Assembly: GCA_900544755.1 (NCBI GenBank)
Contig: UQWQ01000003.1
Span: 1-53,415, forward strand
Length of the DNA: 53,415 nucleotides
From: an uncultured Collinsella sp.
GTDB lineage: Bacteria > Actinomycetota > Coriobacteriia > Coriobacteriales > Coriobacteriaceae
Direction of reading: 5' to 3'
Positions 34,242-40,969 of the stretch are shown here, piece by piece. The notes beneath the pieces are model-generated. The model saw only the letters and a program-made list of their open reading frames with translations. It ran no database searches and was not told where the DNA came from. Numbering within the stretch: position 1 is the stretch's first letter; every line of letters starts with the position of its first letter. The position numbers were made by a program, and so were the translations under genes.

Positions 34242-34607
34242 TTATTTGCGAAGAACATCGGCTAGCCGCAGGATTGAAATCATCGACCGATAAGTGAGTT
34301 CCACTTTTTCGCCCGCAAGCAGTCGTTTCGAGCCAATCTCATCTAGCCCCACAAGCCGAGAAAACAGCGGGCCGCTCATCGTTCCCTCGTCAATTGATTC
34401 CCTTATGGTCTTCAAAACGTCCGTATCATGAAGCGATGCCGAGCTGTAGGGGGCAACACGAGCGGAACTCTCAATTAACGACGAGACAAAAGGATGGAGA
34501 TGCTTTGGACATAGTCCATCAAACACCACATCCCCATTGTCGTTCGAGCCGACCAGGCGCCAAGTATAATGATCGACCCAGTCATCTCCGTCATATATGG
34601 CGTTCAT
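34242..34607 (-). CDS. hypothetical protein, unknown function
   Basis: A protein of about 121 residues not recognised. The N-terminal half is MNAIYDGDDWVDHYTWRL, and VVFDGLCPKHLHPFVSSLIE follows. The C terminus SRLVGLDEIGSKRLLAGEKV looks like a weak helix-turn-helix, so DNA binding is possible. The start is uncertain: a longer frame overlaps the preceding gene. Its base composition is less GC-rich than the chromosome around it, consistent with an acquired island. Confidence 0.5.
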   Translation of the reverse strand: MNAIYDGDDWVDHYTWRLVGSNDNGDVVFDGLCPKHLHPFVSSLIESSARVAPYSSASLHDTDVLKTIRESIDEGTMSGPLFSRLVGLDEIGSKRLLAGEKVELTYRSMISILRLADVLRK

Positions 34608-34621
34608 GAGCAACTTCCCGT

Positions 34622-35131
34622 CTAGAGAGAGAAACCTATTTGGACATCGGGGCGCAAGACCGCAATCCATATCGGGCCTCCAGCAGCTCCAACCCAACGC
34701 ACCACATAGGTTCCCTTTCGTACATGTGTATCAATCTGCCCCGAAATGCCGGTGAATGCAATTCCAGACCCGTTTGTCGGATAGCAATCGACGTATTTTT
34801 GTTTTCCGCTCACAACCTTGTATAGATATATCGTTCCAGCAAAAGAGAAGGGATCGTTCGCAATTTTGTCCGGAAGAACTTGCCACCTCAAAATCCCGCT
34901 ACCAATATGGTCAAGCTTGACCGTTCCGCCGTCCCCCTCAAAAGTGGCAAGGGGATTTACCCCAGACTGAGAGTCGGCATCGCCCTCCTTAGCAGTTATC
35001 AGCAGGCTGCCCGTATAAGACTGCTGAGGCTCACCTTCAGGACAGGCAGCCTCGGCCCAAGAAGGGCCACTCAGGCAGAACAGTCCGAGCAGCATCATTG
35101 CCAACAAAAGAAAACCCTTAGTTCTTTTCAT
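34622..35131 (-). CDS. small secreted protein, unknown function
   Basis: A 169-residue protein with a clear signal peptide (FLLLAMMLLGLFCLSGPSWA then AEA). The mature part looks like a beta-rich domain: GGTVKLDHIGSGILRWQVLP, TIYLYKVVSGKQKYVDCY and GTYVVRWVGAAGGPIWIAVL. No family is recognised. The ATG with GGGGAT upstream is preferred. It is followed by the previous small gene, so the pair may be one unit. Confidence 0.6.
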   Translation of the reverse strand: MKRTKGFLLLAMMLLGLFCLSGPSWAEAACPEGEPQQSYTGSLLITAKEGDADSQSGVNPLATFEGDGGTVKLDHIGSGILRWQVLPDKIANDPFSFAGTIYLYKVVSGKQKYVDCYPTNGSGIAFTGISGQIDTHVRKGTYVVRWVGAAGGPIWIAVLRPDVQIGFSL

Positions 35132-35354
35132 CTCTATCCCCAACGTCTCTCGACATTTGTATATCGTGACTATTTTAGATCTATATGGCCAATTCGAGCC
35201 CTCGCCATGGCATTTGTTGCACTGGGTTTCTTTTCATTAATTTTTCACTTTGGTAAATCCCCGCCCCTAAGCATTAAACCCGAAGTCCACCGAGTGGGCC
35301 GCTGTTGACGTGGCGATGCTTGGATTGGCGCGCACGCACTCAAAATCGGCAACA

Positions 35355-35375
35355 AAAAAGCCGCCCGAAGGCGGC
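35355..35375 (-). terminator. terminator after tRNA-Thr
   Basis: GCCGCC-ttcg-GGCGGC followed by six T on the minus strand, just downstream of the tRNA. Confidence 0.85.
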
Positions 35376-35387
35376 TATCTTGTTCAA

Positions 35388-35463
35388 TGGAGCCAGCGAC
35401 CGGGCTCGAACCGGTGACCCCCGCTTTACGAGAGCGGTGCTCTACCAACTGAGCTACGCTGGC
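35388..35463 (-). tRNA. tRNA-Thr (anticodon CGU)
   Basis: A 76-nt cloverleaf. The acceptor GCCAGCG pairs with CGCTGGC and CCA is encoded. The D-arm region is AGCTCAGTTGGTAGAGC, the anticodon stem-loop is CCGCT-CTCGTAA-AGCGG with anticodon CGU, and the T-loop is GGTTCGAGCC. It is a possible integration landmark for the accessory genes around it. Confidence 0.95.
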
Positions 35464-35670
35464 GGCCATGTGGTGACGCAACTGAGGCGTCAACGGCTGT
35501 TTATGATACGGGACATCGCAAATCCGCGCAAGGGTTCTGACGGCTTTTCTCACTTTAAATGCACTAATATTGGAGACGTGATGTCTGCAGCGTCCATTTG
35601 GCGCTTGACCTGCTGTTGAGTTGGTGGCCGACGTCCCGCTCTTACGGGTCTCAAACAGAATGGGGCAGCC

Positions 35671-36153
35671 ATGGCTCAACCCAAGATTCTTCTTACACGT
35701 ATCGATGACCGGTTTATTTACGGGCAAGACGTTGAGCTGTGGAACGAAGCCGTGGGCTCCAACCTTGTTCTGATCGTCAACGATGAGATCGCGGCGGATT
35801 CGCGCCATTGGGCACCTATGAGGGTGGCGGCGCCAGAAGGCGTCTGGACGCGGTTTTTCTCGGTGCAAAGGGCTATCGACATCATTCATACCGCAACGCC
35901 GCGTCAATGGATTCTGGTCATGGTAGCCTCACCTGCCGACGCGCTCGCGCTGGTTAAGGGTGGTGTGCCGATCACCAAGATTAGCATCGGCCATATGCAG
36001 GCAGGGGAGGGCAAGCGTCCTGTGACGCCCGCGGTTGCCATTGACGATGCAGGCGTCGCCGCCCTCAAAGAACTCCAAGCGCTCGGCATAGAGCTGGAAA
36101 TCCGTTATCTCCCCAGCTCCGACCCAGATCCTATCGAGAACCTGCTCGCGTGA
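35671..36153 (+). CDS. orphan PTS IIB homologue lacking the active-site histidine
   Basis: A 160-residue relative of the IIB in the amino-sugar PTS. The segment RIDDRFIYGQD aligns with RIDNRLVHGQV, with Tyr17 in place of the phosphorylated His17. Most other conserved parts remain (ALVKGGVPITKISIGHMQ, ALGIELEIRYLP). It cannot carry phosphate at the usual site, so it is not a working IIB. It has no IIA, IIC or IID neighbour. The reading frame is intact, which argues for a retained, perhaps regulatory, function. The ribosome binding site is weak. Confidence 0.85.
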   Translation: MAQPKILLTRIDDRFIYGQDVELWNEAVGSNLVLIVNDEIAADSRHWAPMRVAAPEGVWTRFFSVQRAIDIIHTATPRQWILVMVASPADALALVKGGVPITKISIGHMQAGEGKRPVTPAVAIDDAGVAALKELQALGIELEIRYLPSSDPDPIENLLA

Positions 36154-36230
36154 TTCCCTGGGGACGGAGGAAAACGGATCGTATTTTCCCGTGGAGGAGC
36201 GGCGAGATGCCCTCGGCCAGGAATTGGGGC

Positions 36231-36361
36231 CATCTACTACTTTTGGTCGCTTACCTCGAAGCACGATGAAAATCGCAATAATAAAACTGCAGGTAGCGAA
36301 CGTGCAATTTTTGAAAATAGGGGCGTATGGTCAGGGGTGCGGGAGTAAAAGTAGTAGATGG
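36231..36361. repeat. 131-bp MITE-like repeat, CATCTACTAC ends (copy 1)
   Basis: CATCTACTACTTTT is at one end and its exact complement at the other, around about 100 bp. Inside are GATGAAAATCGCA and CTGCAGGTAG, which recur in the copy near 48.4 kb. There is no coding capacity. Confidence 0.8.
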
Positions 36362-36416
36362 GCGCAATCTGTAGCGCGCCGATTTCAGGCATGTTGGCGC
36401 ATGTGTCGGAGCTACG

Positions 36417-36460
36417 AAAAGAGTGTCCCTTTCGACTAGTCTTTTAGAACGTCAATGACT
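36417..36460. repeat. GACTAGTC dispersed repeat (left flank of ATPase cassette 1)
   Basis: AAAGAGTGTCCC, CGACTAGTC, TTTAGAACGTC and CAATGACT are shared in order with the copy at 37.95-38.00 kb, in the same orientation. Related core sequence occurs at 53.3 kb. Confidence 0.75.
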
Positions 36461-36500
36461 GCACCACAGCTTAAGCCGTTCGCAAAAATGGCTCCTAAAT

Positions 36501-36592
36501 CTGTTTCGTTAATTGAATTGCGTAAATATGGTTAATCACAGAACCGAAATTTGGTTAAATGTAAACTGTAAATTAAGTTAAACGCGCTGGTA
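36501..36592. repeat. four direct repeats, 23-bp period, before ATPase 1
   Basis: Units begin at 36501, 36524, 36547 and 36570: CTGTTTCGTTAA, AAATATGGTTAA, AAATTTGGTTAA and AAATTAAGTTAA. The GTTAA end is constant; the rest of each unit varies. The array ends ~15 bases before the gene. Confidence 0.7.
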
Positions 36593-36607
36593 GCAATGGT
36601 GATAAAT

Positions 36608-37873
36608 ATGCCAAAAAAGTACTACACTAGAATTGTCGAAAATGAGCTCGACCAGCTGCTGGGTATATTCGGTGCCGTTCTCATCGAAGGACCGAAATGG
36701 TGTGGAAAGACGACCACGGCCGAGACCCGTGCGGCGTCCAGGCTCCTTCTCATGGACCCGTCCCGCAACTTCGAGAATCGCTTACGCGCCGAGACGGATC
36801 CGGCTCTTGCCGTTTCCGGCGAGGTGCCGCGGCTGATTGACGAGTGGCAGGAGGTTCCGAAACTCTGGGACGCGGCACGGTTTGAGTGCGACAACCGCGG
36901 CGGCGAGCCTGGCCAATTCATATTTACGGGATCGGCAACACCGCGAGACGACGAACGCCCGATGCACAGTGGCGCTGGAAGGTTCGCCAAACTGCGCATG
37001 GACACCATGACGCTTTTCGAACTCGGGAAATCCAGCGGTGCGGTTAAGCTATCGGGCATTATTTCTGGCGAAAAGTTCAATGGAGCTTTCGGGTCGCTGG
37101 ATTCTGCCTCGATTGCCGAGTGCGTTGTTCGCGGTGGATGGCCCGCCGCGGTCGGACACGATGCGCGGGCGGCGTCCGCGATGGCCAAACGCTATATCGG
37201 CATAGTCGCCGAAGAAGATTTGTCCCGTGTCGACGGCTCTCGCCGCGACCCTGAGAAGGTCAAAGCCGTCATCGAATCGCTTGCGCGCAATGAATCCACT
37301 TTGGCGACACTCAAGACGCTCGTAGCCGATCTTGGCGGAGAGGTGTCGAGACAGACGGCGGCATCATATATATCTCTTCTCGCTCGGGTTAGTTTCGTTC
37401 GCGATATTCCCGCATGGAACCCCGCAATGAGATCCCCCGTGCACTTAAGAGAATCGAAGAAGCATCATCTTGCTGACCCGTCACTGGCGGCCGCCGCACT
37501 CGGGGCGACTCCGGAGACCTTGCTGCTAGATTTCAAGACGCTTGGACTACTTTTTGAATCGCTGGCACTCCATGATTTGTGGGTTTATGCGCGAGCAAAC
37601 GGAATGGGCCTCTATCACTATCATGATTCTCGCGATCTAGAAGTCGATGCGGTCATTGCGGCTCCCGGCGGAACGTGGATTCCGGTCGAAGTTAAACTCA
37701 GCTCTGCTCAAATCGAAGAGGCGTCTGACAGCCTTGTTGCTGTCGAGAAACGCATGGTTGCCGCCGGAAACAACCCGCCGGTTTCGAAAGTCGTGATCAT
37801 CGGGTTTGGTTCGCAAGCCTATGTTACCGAGCGTGGCGTCCAAGTTGTTCCGCTGGATGTTCTCGCGCCGTAA
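36608..37873 (+). CDS. DUF4143 AAA+ ATPase (cassette 1)
   Basis: A 421-residue orphan ATPase. Walker A GPKWCGKTT is at residues 28-36, followed by the Walker B strand LIDEWQEVP and the FTGSATPR sensor region. The middle is helical (DUF4143), with MAKRYIGIVAEEDL and ASYISLLARVSFVRDI. The C terminus has DLEVDAVI and IPVEVKLSS, an E-x-K pattern like that of PD-(D/E)XK nucleases. The second ATG is preferred because GGTGA lies five bases before it. The function of this widespread family is unknown. It is flanked by GACTAGTC repeats and preceded by a 23-bp-period repeat array. Confidence 0.85.
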   Translation: MPKKYYTRIVENELDQLLGIFGAVLIEGPKWCGKTTTAETRAASRLLLMDPSRNFENRLRAETDPALAVSGEVPRLIDEWQEVPKLWDAARFECDNRGGEPGQFIFTGSATPRDDERPMHSGAGRFAKLRMDTMTLFELGKSSGAVKLSGIISGEKFNGAFGSLDSASIAECVVRGGWPAAVGHDARAASAMAKRYIGIVAEEDLSRVDGSRRDPEKVKAVIESLARNESTLATLKTLVADLGGEVSRQTAASYISLLARVSFVRDIPAWNPAMRSPVHLRESKKHHLADPSLAAAALGATPETLLLDFKTLGLLFESLALHDLWVYARANGMGLYHYHDSRDLEVDAVIAAPGGTWIPVEVKLSSAQIEEASDSLVAVEKRMVAAGNNPPVSKVVIIGFGSQAYVTERGVQVVPLDVLAP

Positions 37874-37952
37874 CGCGACGGTCGAAGCGGGACGGACGCC
37901 ACCATTGCGCGCGAGGACACGGCATCATCGATGATGCGGCGGCCACATTCGG

Positions 37953-38000
37953 CAAAGAGTGTCCCCAACGACTAGTCGTTTAGGAACGCCCCCAATGACT
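37953..38000. repeat. GACTAGTC dispersed repeat (right flank of ATPase cassette 1)
   Basis: Directly repeats the sequence at 36.42-36.46 kb: CAAAGAGTGTCCCCAACGAC begins it and CCCCCAATGACT ends it. Confidence 0.75.
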
Positions 38001-38006
38001 AGGTAG

Positions 38007-38040
38007 AAAAACGCCCGTCGGCGGTGGTGCCGGCGGGCGC
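38007..38040 (-). terminator. terminator of galM
   Basis: On the minus strand, GCGCCCGCCGGC pairs with GCCGACGGGCGT and a T-run follows. A near-identical hairpin closes the window at 53.39-53.42 kb. Confidence 0.85.
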
Positions 38041-38067
38041 TGCTGTGCGATATGTCGCGTTGTGGGC

Positions 38068-39120
38068 TTAATGCCTCATAAAGTGGTACTCGATCACATT
38101 GCTGTAGGGGTGACCCGGGCCCACAATGCCCTGCGGGAACAGCGGCTGGTGCGGCGTGTCGGGGTACATCTCTGCCTCGAGGGCAAAGCCGGCGCCCCAG
38201 CCATAGTTGGCATCGTCCTTGGCGTGCTCGTCACCCAGCCAGTTGCCGGTGTAGAGCTGCACGCCCGGGGCGGTGGTGTAGTAGTCCAGCTCACGGCCGG
38301 TCCACATCTCCTCGACGTGCATCGCGCGGCGCAGATTACGGCCGTACTGATAGTTATCGATGCATAGGCAGTGATCATAGCCACGTGCCTGCTTAATCTG
38401 CGGGTCGTCGGCTTCCATGCCGGGAGCGACGGGGCGCAGCTCGCGAAAGTCAAACGGCGTGCCCTCGACTGGAGCAATCTCGCCGGTGGGGATGTTCTGC
38501 TCGTTAATAGGCAGGTAGTGGGCGGCGTTAGCGACAAAGAAGTGTTCGCAGTCCATGCCGGCGTTATGGCCGGCAAGGTTAAAGTACGTGTGGTTGGTCA
38601 TGGACACGTAGGTGGCACGGTCGCTTTCGCAGCCGTACTCGATGCGGAAGCGACCCGTCGGCGTCACGGTAAACACGGCCGTAAAGGTGCGGTTGCCGGG
38701 AAGACCCAGCTCGCCATCCTCAAGCGAGGTGGTCATGCGCACGGCGTTGTGGACCTCGTCGAGCTCAGCATCCCACACGCGCTTGTGCAGCCCGTGCTCA
38801 AGATCGCTGTGCAGGTTGTTGACGCCTTCGTTGGCCGGCATATGCCAGTCCATGCCGTCGATGGTGATCGTGGCACTCGCAGTGCGGTTGGCCACGGGGC
38901 CGATGGTCGCGCCAAAGCAGGCGGGGTTGTCAAAGTAATCCTCGAGCTTATCGAAGCCCAGCACCACATCGCGCACGTTGCCGGGAATGTCGGGCACATC
39001 GATGCCCAACACGGTGGCGCCAAAGTCCATAATGCGAACGCAGATCTCGGGCCCGTTGAGGGTGTAGCGATGAACGGGGGTACCGCACGGCGCGGTGCCG
39101 AAAAGCTCGGAAGTGATCAT
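38068..39120 (-). CDS. galM: galactose mutarotase (aldose 1-epimerase)
   Basis: A 350-residue GalM, which interconverts alpha and beta galactose. Signatures: GATIGPVANRTASATI, NHTYFNLAGHN with the catalytic His, GRELDYYTTAPGVQLYTGN with the acidic residue, and FALEAEMYPDTPHQPLFP at the C terminus. AGGA precedes the ATG. It is divergent from the DeoR gene with about 200 bp between, so both may share control. Confidence 0.92.
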   Translation of the reverse strand: MITSELFGTAPCGTPVHRYTLNGPEICVRIMDFGATVLGIDVPDIPGNVRDVVLGFDKLEDYFDNPACFGATIGPVANRTASATITIDGMDWHMPANEGVNNLHSDLEHGLHKRVWDAELDEVHNAVRMTTSLEDGELGLPGNRTFTAVFTVTPTGRFRIEYGCESDRATYVSMTNHTYFNLAGHNAGMDCEHFFVANAAHYLPINEQNIPTGEIAPVEGTPFDFRELRPVAPGMEADDPQIKQARGYDHCLCIDNYQYGRNLRRAMHVEEMWTGRELDYYTTAPGVQLYTGNWLGDEHAKDDANYGWGAGFALEAEMYPDTPHQPLFPQGIVGPGHPYSNVIEYHFMRH

Positions 39121-39274
39121 TTGGTTCCTAACATCGAGGTATTTCGGACAAACTGTAGCGCGAACAGGCGAGATTATCACTACACCCCACTAAAGCAGGG
39201 GGTATTTTTCTCAAAAAAGTGATGATTGGGGCTGTGTGGGCGCTCATTTTTGGCGCGCGCGATTCTGATACAAT

Positions 39275-39294
39275 TTGTTCGTTACTGTTTGAAC
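39275..39294. promoter_or_regulatory. DeoR/LacR-type operator candidate before the deoR gene
   Basis: TTGTTC-N10-GAAC. The arrangement recurs at 47787-47806 before lacF with the same spacing (TTGTTC-N10-GAAT). GATACAAT, a -10-like sequence, overlaps its left end. Confidence 0.45.
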
Positions 39295-39326
39295 GGTATG
39301 CGCGCATAGAACAGCGAGGATTCATC

Positions 39327-40091
39327 GTGATTAAGGCAGAGCGACAGGATAAGGTTCGTCAGCTGCTCGAAGAGCAGGGCACGGTCTCGGTTAAGGAGAT
39401 TTCGGATGCGCTGGGCGTTTCGGACATGACGATTCGCCGCGACCTCGAAGAACTTGCGAGTCTGGGTGAGATCGAGCGCGTGCACGGCGGCGCCCGCAGT
39501 GCGCAGGGTCGTCCCCACGCTATGTTGCGCCATGAGTATTCGCACAGCGAAAAGCGCACCAAGCATGCCGAGGAAAAACTGCAGATCGCACGCCGTGCTG
39601 TGGAGCTTATCGAGGAAGGCTCGACCATCTTTTTGGGTACGGGCACCACGGTTGAACAGATGGCCTCGATGCTGCCGACGTTTCGCCTGCGCATTGTGAC
39701 CAATTCGCTTTCGGTGTTTAACCTGCTCGAGGCGCGCGAGGACTGCGACCTGTGCCTCGTGGGCGGTATGTACCGTCGCCGCACCGCCGCTTTTGTGGGA
39801 CCAACGGCCGAGGATACCCTGCGCGCGCTGGGCATCGATGCGGCGTTTATCGGCGCCAACGGTATCTTGGACGGTGACGTATCCACATCCAACATGGACG
39901 AGGGCCGTATCCAGCAGCTTGCCTTTAGCAAGGCGGACTCGCGCTATCTGATCGCCGACTCCAGCAAGATCGGCAAGCGCGACTTCTATACCTTCTGTCG
40001 CCTGGACAATTTGGATGCCGTGGTGTGCGAGCCGGGTATTACCGATGCGGATCGCGCCGCCATCGAGGAGCACACGCAGGTCATCTGCTAG
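39327..40091 (+). CDS. DeoR family regulator
   Basis: A 254-residue DeoR/GlpR/LacR-family repressor. The HTH is ERQDKVRQLLEEQGTVSVKE and ISDALGVSDMTIRRDLEEL, followed by RVHGGA. The effector domain has GSTIFLGTGTTVEQMA and later DGDVSTSNMDEGRIQ. Such proteins respond to sugar phosphates, for example tagatose-6-phosphate in LacR. The GTG with GAGGA at six bases is chosen; an upstream in-frame start lies before the fold and overlaps the promoter. It is the nearest candidate regulator for lacF and lacAB. Confidence 0.88.
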   Translation: MIKAERQDKVRQLLEEQGTVSVKEISDALGVSDMTIRRDLEELASLGEIERVHGGARSAQGRPHAMLRHEYSHSEKRTKHAEEKLQIARRAVELIEEGSTIFLGTGTTVEQMASMLPTFRLRIVTNSLSVFNLLEAREDCDLCLVGGMYRRRTAAFVGPTAEDTLRALGIDAAFIGANGILDGDVSTSNMDEGRIQQLAFSKADSRYLIADSSKIGKRDFYTFCRLDNLDAVVCEPGITDADRAAIEEHTQVIC

Positions 40092-40105
40092 CGAGTGCCG
40101 CCGTG

Positions 40106-40411
40106 CTAGATCAGGCGGGCGTAGTCCTGTGACTGGTGAAAGACGTGGGCGATATAGATCGCATCGCGCTCAAACTTGTAAAGGCACGCGTAGTTGTTGA
40201 CGGGAAACGATCGATAATTGCGTGTCGCCAGTTCCCGTATGTGGGAGAGGGGCCGTAGGAGCGACTGCTCGCGAAGCAGGTCAAGCTGATATTCAAACCC
40301 GGCAACAAAATTGCCCGCTGCACGTGGATTCATGAGGATTTGAGCAAGGTATCCGACAATACTCTCGTACTCATATCGTGCGCTTTTGAGTATTACGACG
40401 TTATAGGTCAT
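40106..40411 (-). CDS. RelE/ParE-family toxin
   Basis: A 101-residue RelE-type protein. It starts MTYNVVILKSARYEYESIVG; MNPRAAGNFVAGFEYQLDLL is the helical pair, and RNYRSFPVNNYACLYKFERDAIYIAHVFH is the C-terminal sheet that holds the toxic residues in RelE. Such toxins cleave mRNA on ribosomes or poison gyrase; which applies cannot be read. It overlaps the antitoxin gene. Confidence 0.88.
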   Translation of the reverse strand: MTYNVVILKSARYEYESIVGYLAQILMNPRAAGNFVAGFEYQLDLLREQSLLRPLSHIRELATRNYRSFPVNNYACLYKFERDAIYIAHVFHQSQDYARLI

Positions 40412-40667
40412 ATTTGTCTCGCATCGCGGTCGCGAAGGAGTCGTAGTCGCTGTAGTCGCCTTGCGATATCTCGTCTTCTGCCAGCATCATACGAGACAGC
40501 AGCTTGGCTTTGGCGATTTCGTCTTGCATGAGGCGATACTGGTCGCTGCTGATGCAGTGCATGGCCTCGTAGCCGTTTTTGGTTACGGTGACGTCGCGCT
40601 CGGACTCGACAAGCGCGGTAAATGCAGCGGTGTCCTTCATGTCTCGGACAGGCACACAGATGGGCAT
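40401..40667 (-). CDS. Phd/YefM-family antitoxin
   Basis: An 88-residue antitoxin: VPVRDMKDTAAFTALVESER and VTVTKNGYEAMHCISSDQY follow the Phd/YefM pattern. AAGGAGG is ideally spaced before the ATG. The stop overlaps the toxin start. The usual control is autorepression by the toxin-antitoxin complex, with a site upstream near 40.68 kb. Confidence 0.87.
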   Translation of the reverse strand: MPICVPVRDMKDTAAFTALVESERDVTVTKNGYEAMHCISSDQYRLMQDEIAKAKLLSRMMLAEDEISQGDYSDYDSFATAMRDKYDL

Positions 40668-40733
40668 TGGGACCTCCTTTGCGATGGGACATAATTGTAC
40701 CACGCCGTATCAAATAATCGTCGCCGCCGAATT

Positions 40734-40790
40734 GTCTCAATCTGTAACAGGTAGACGTCCAAAACCGGGTTTAGTGTTACAGATCGAGAC
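40734..40790. repeat. TCTGTAACA stem-loop unit (single copy)
   Basis: GTCTCAATCTGTAACA and TGTTACAGATCGAGAC are imperfect complementary ends of a 57-bp palindrome. The same element is present four times in tandem 1.9 kb further on. Confidence 0.8.
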
Positions 40791-40822
40791 GGTGAGGCAT
40801 AGCATCCGTTATGCGTAAAGCT

Positions 40823-40937
40823 CGGTATTACTGTATGTCTCAACCATTGCAATGGTCGGTATTTTTGTAGCTATAAGCTCATTTAAAGCTCGGTATTTTT
40901 GTATTATTAGATATATCTGAAGGTCGGTATTTTTGTA
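40823..40937. repeat. four direct repeats, exact 34-bp period, before ATPase 2
   Basis: CGGTATTTTTGTA at 40857, 40891 and 40925, and CGGTATTACTGTA at 40823. The distance between starts is 34 bp each time. The 21-bp sequences between are unrelated except for two bases next to each repeat. The last unit ends 32 bp before the ATG. Confidence 0.85.
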
Positions 40938-40969
40938 AACTAGCACGTAAATTATGCTGAGGTGAGATT

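Larger units (their letters stand above)
40668..40969 (+). other. intergenic region with repeats before ATPase 2
   Basis: No gene. It includes the promoter side of the antitoxin gene, one copy of the TCTGTAACA palindrome, then the four 34-bp-period direct repeats, and the GAGGTGA ribosome binding site of ATPase 2. Confidence 0.7.

Noticed and set aside
35305..35619. Plus-strand frame over the tRNA
   Set aside because: It reads antisense through tRNA-Thr and its terminator.
40823..40937. Short CRISPR array
   Set aside because: Repeats of 13 bp and spacers of 21 bp are too short, and no cas gene is present.
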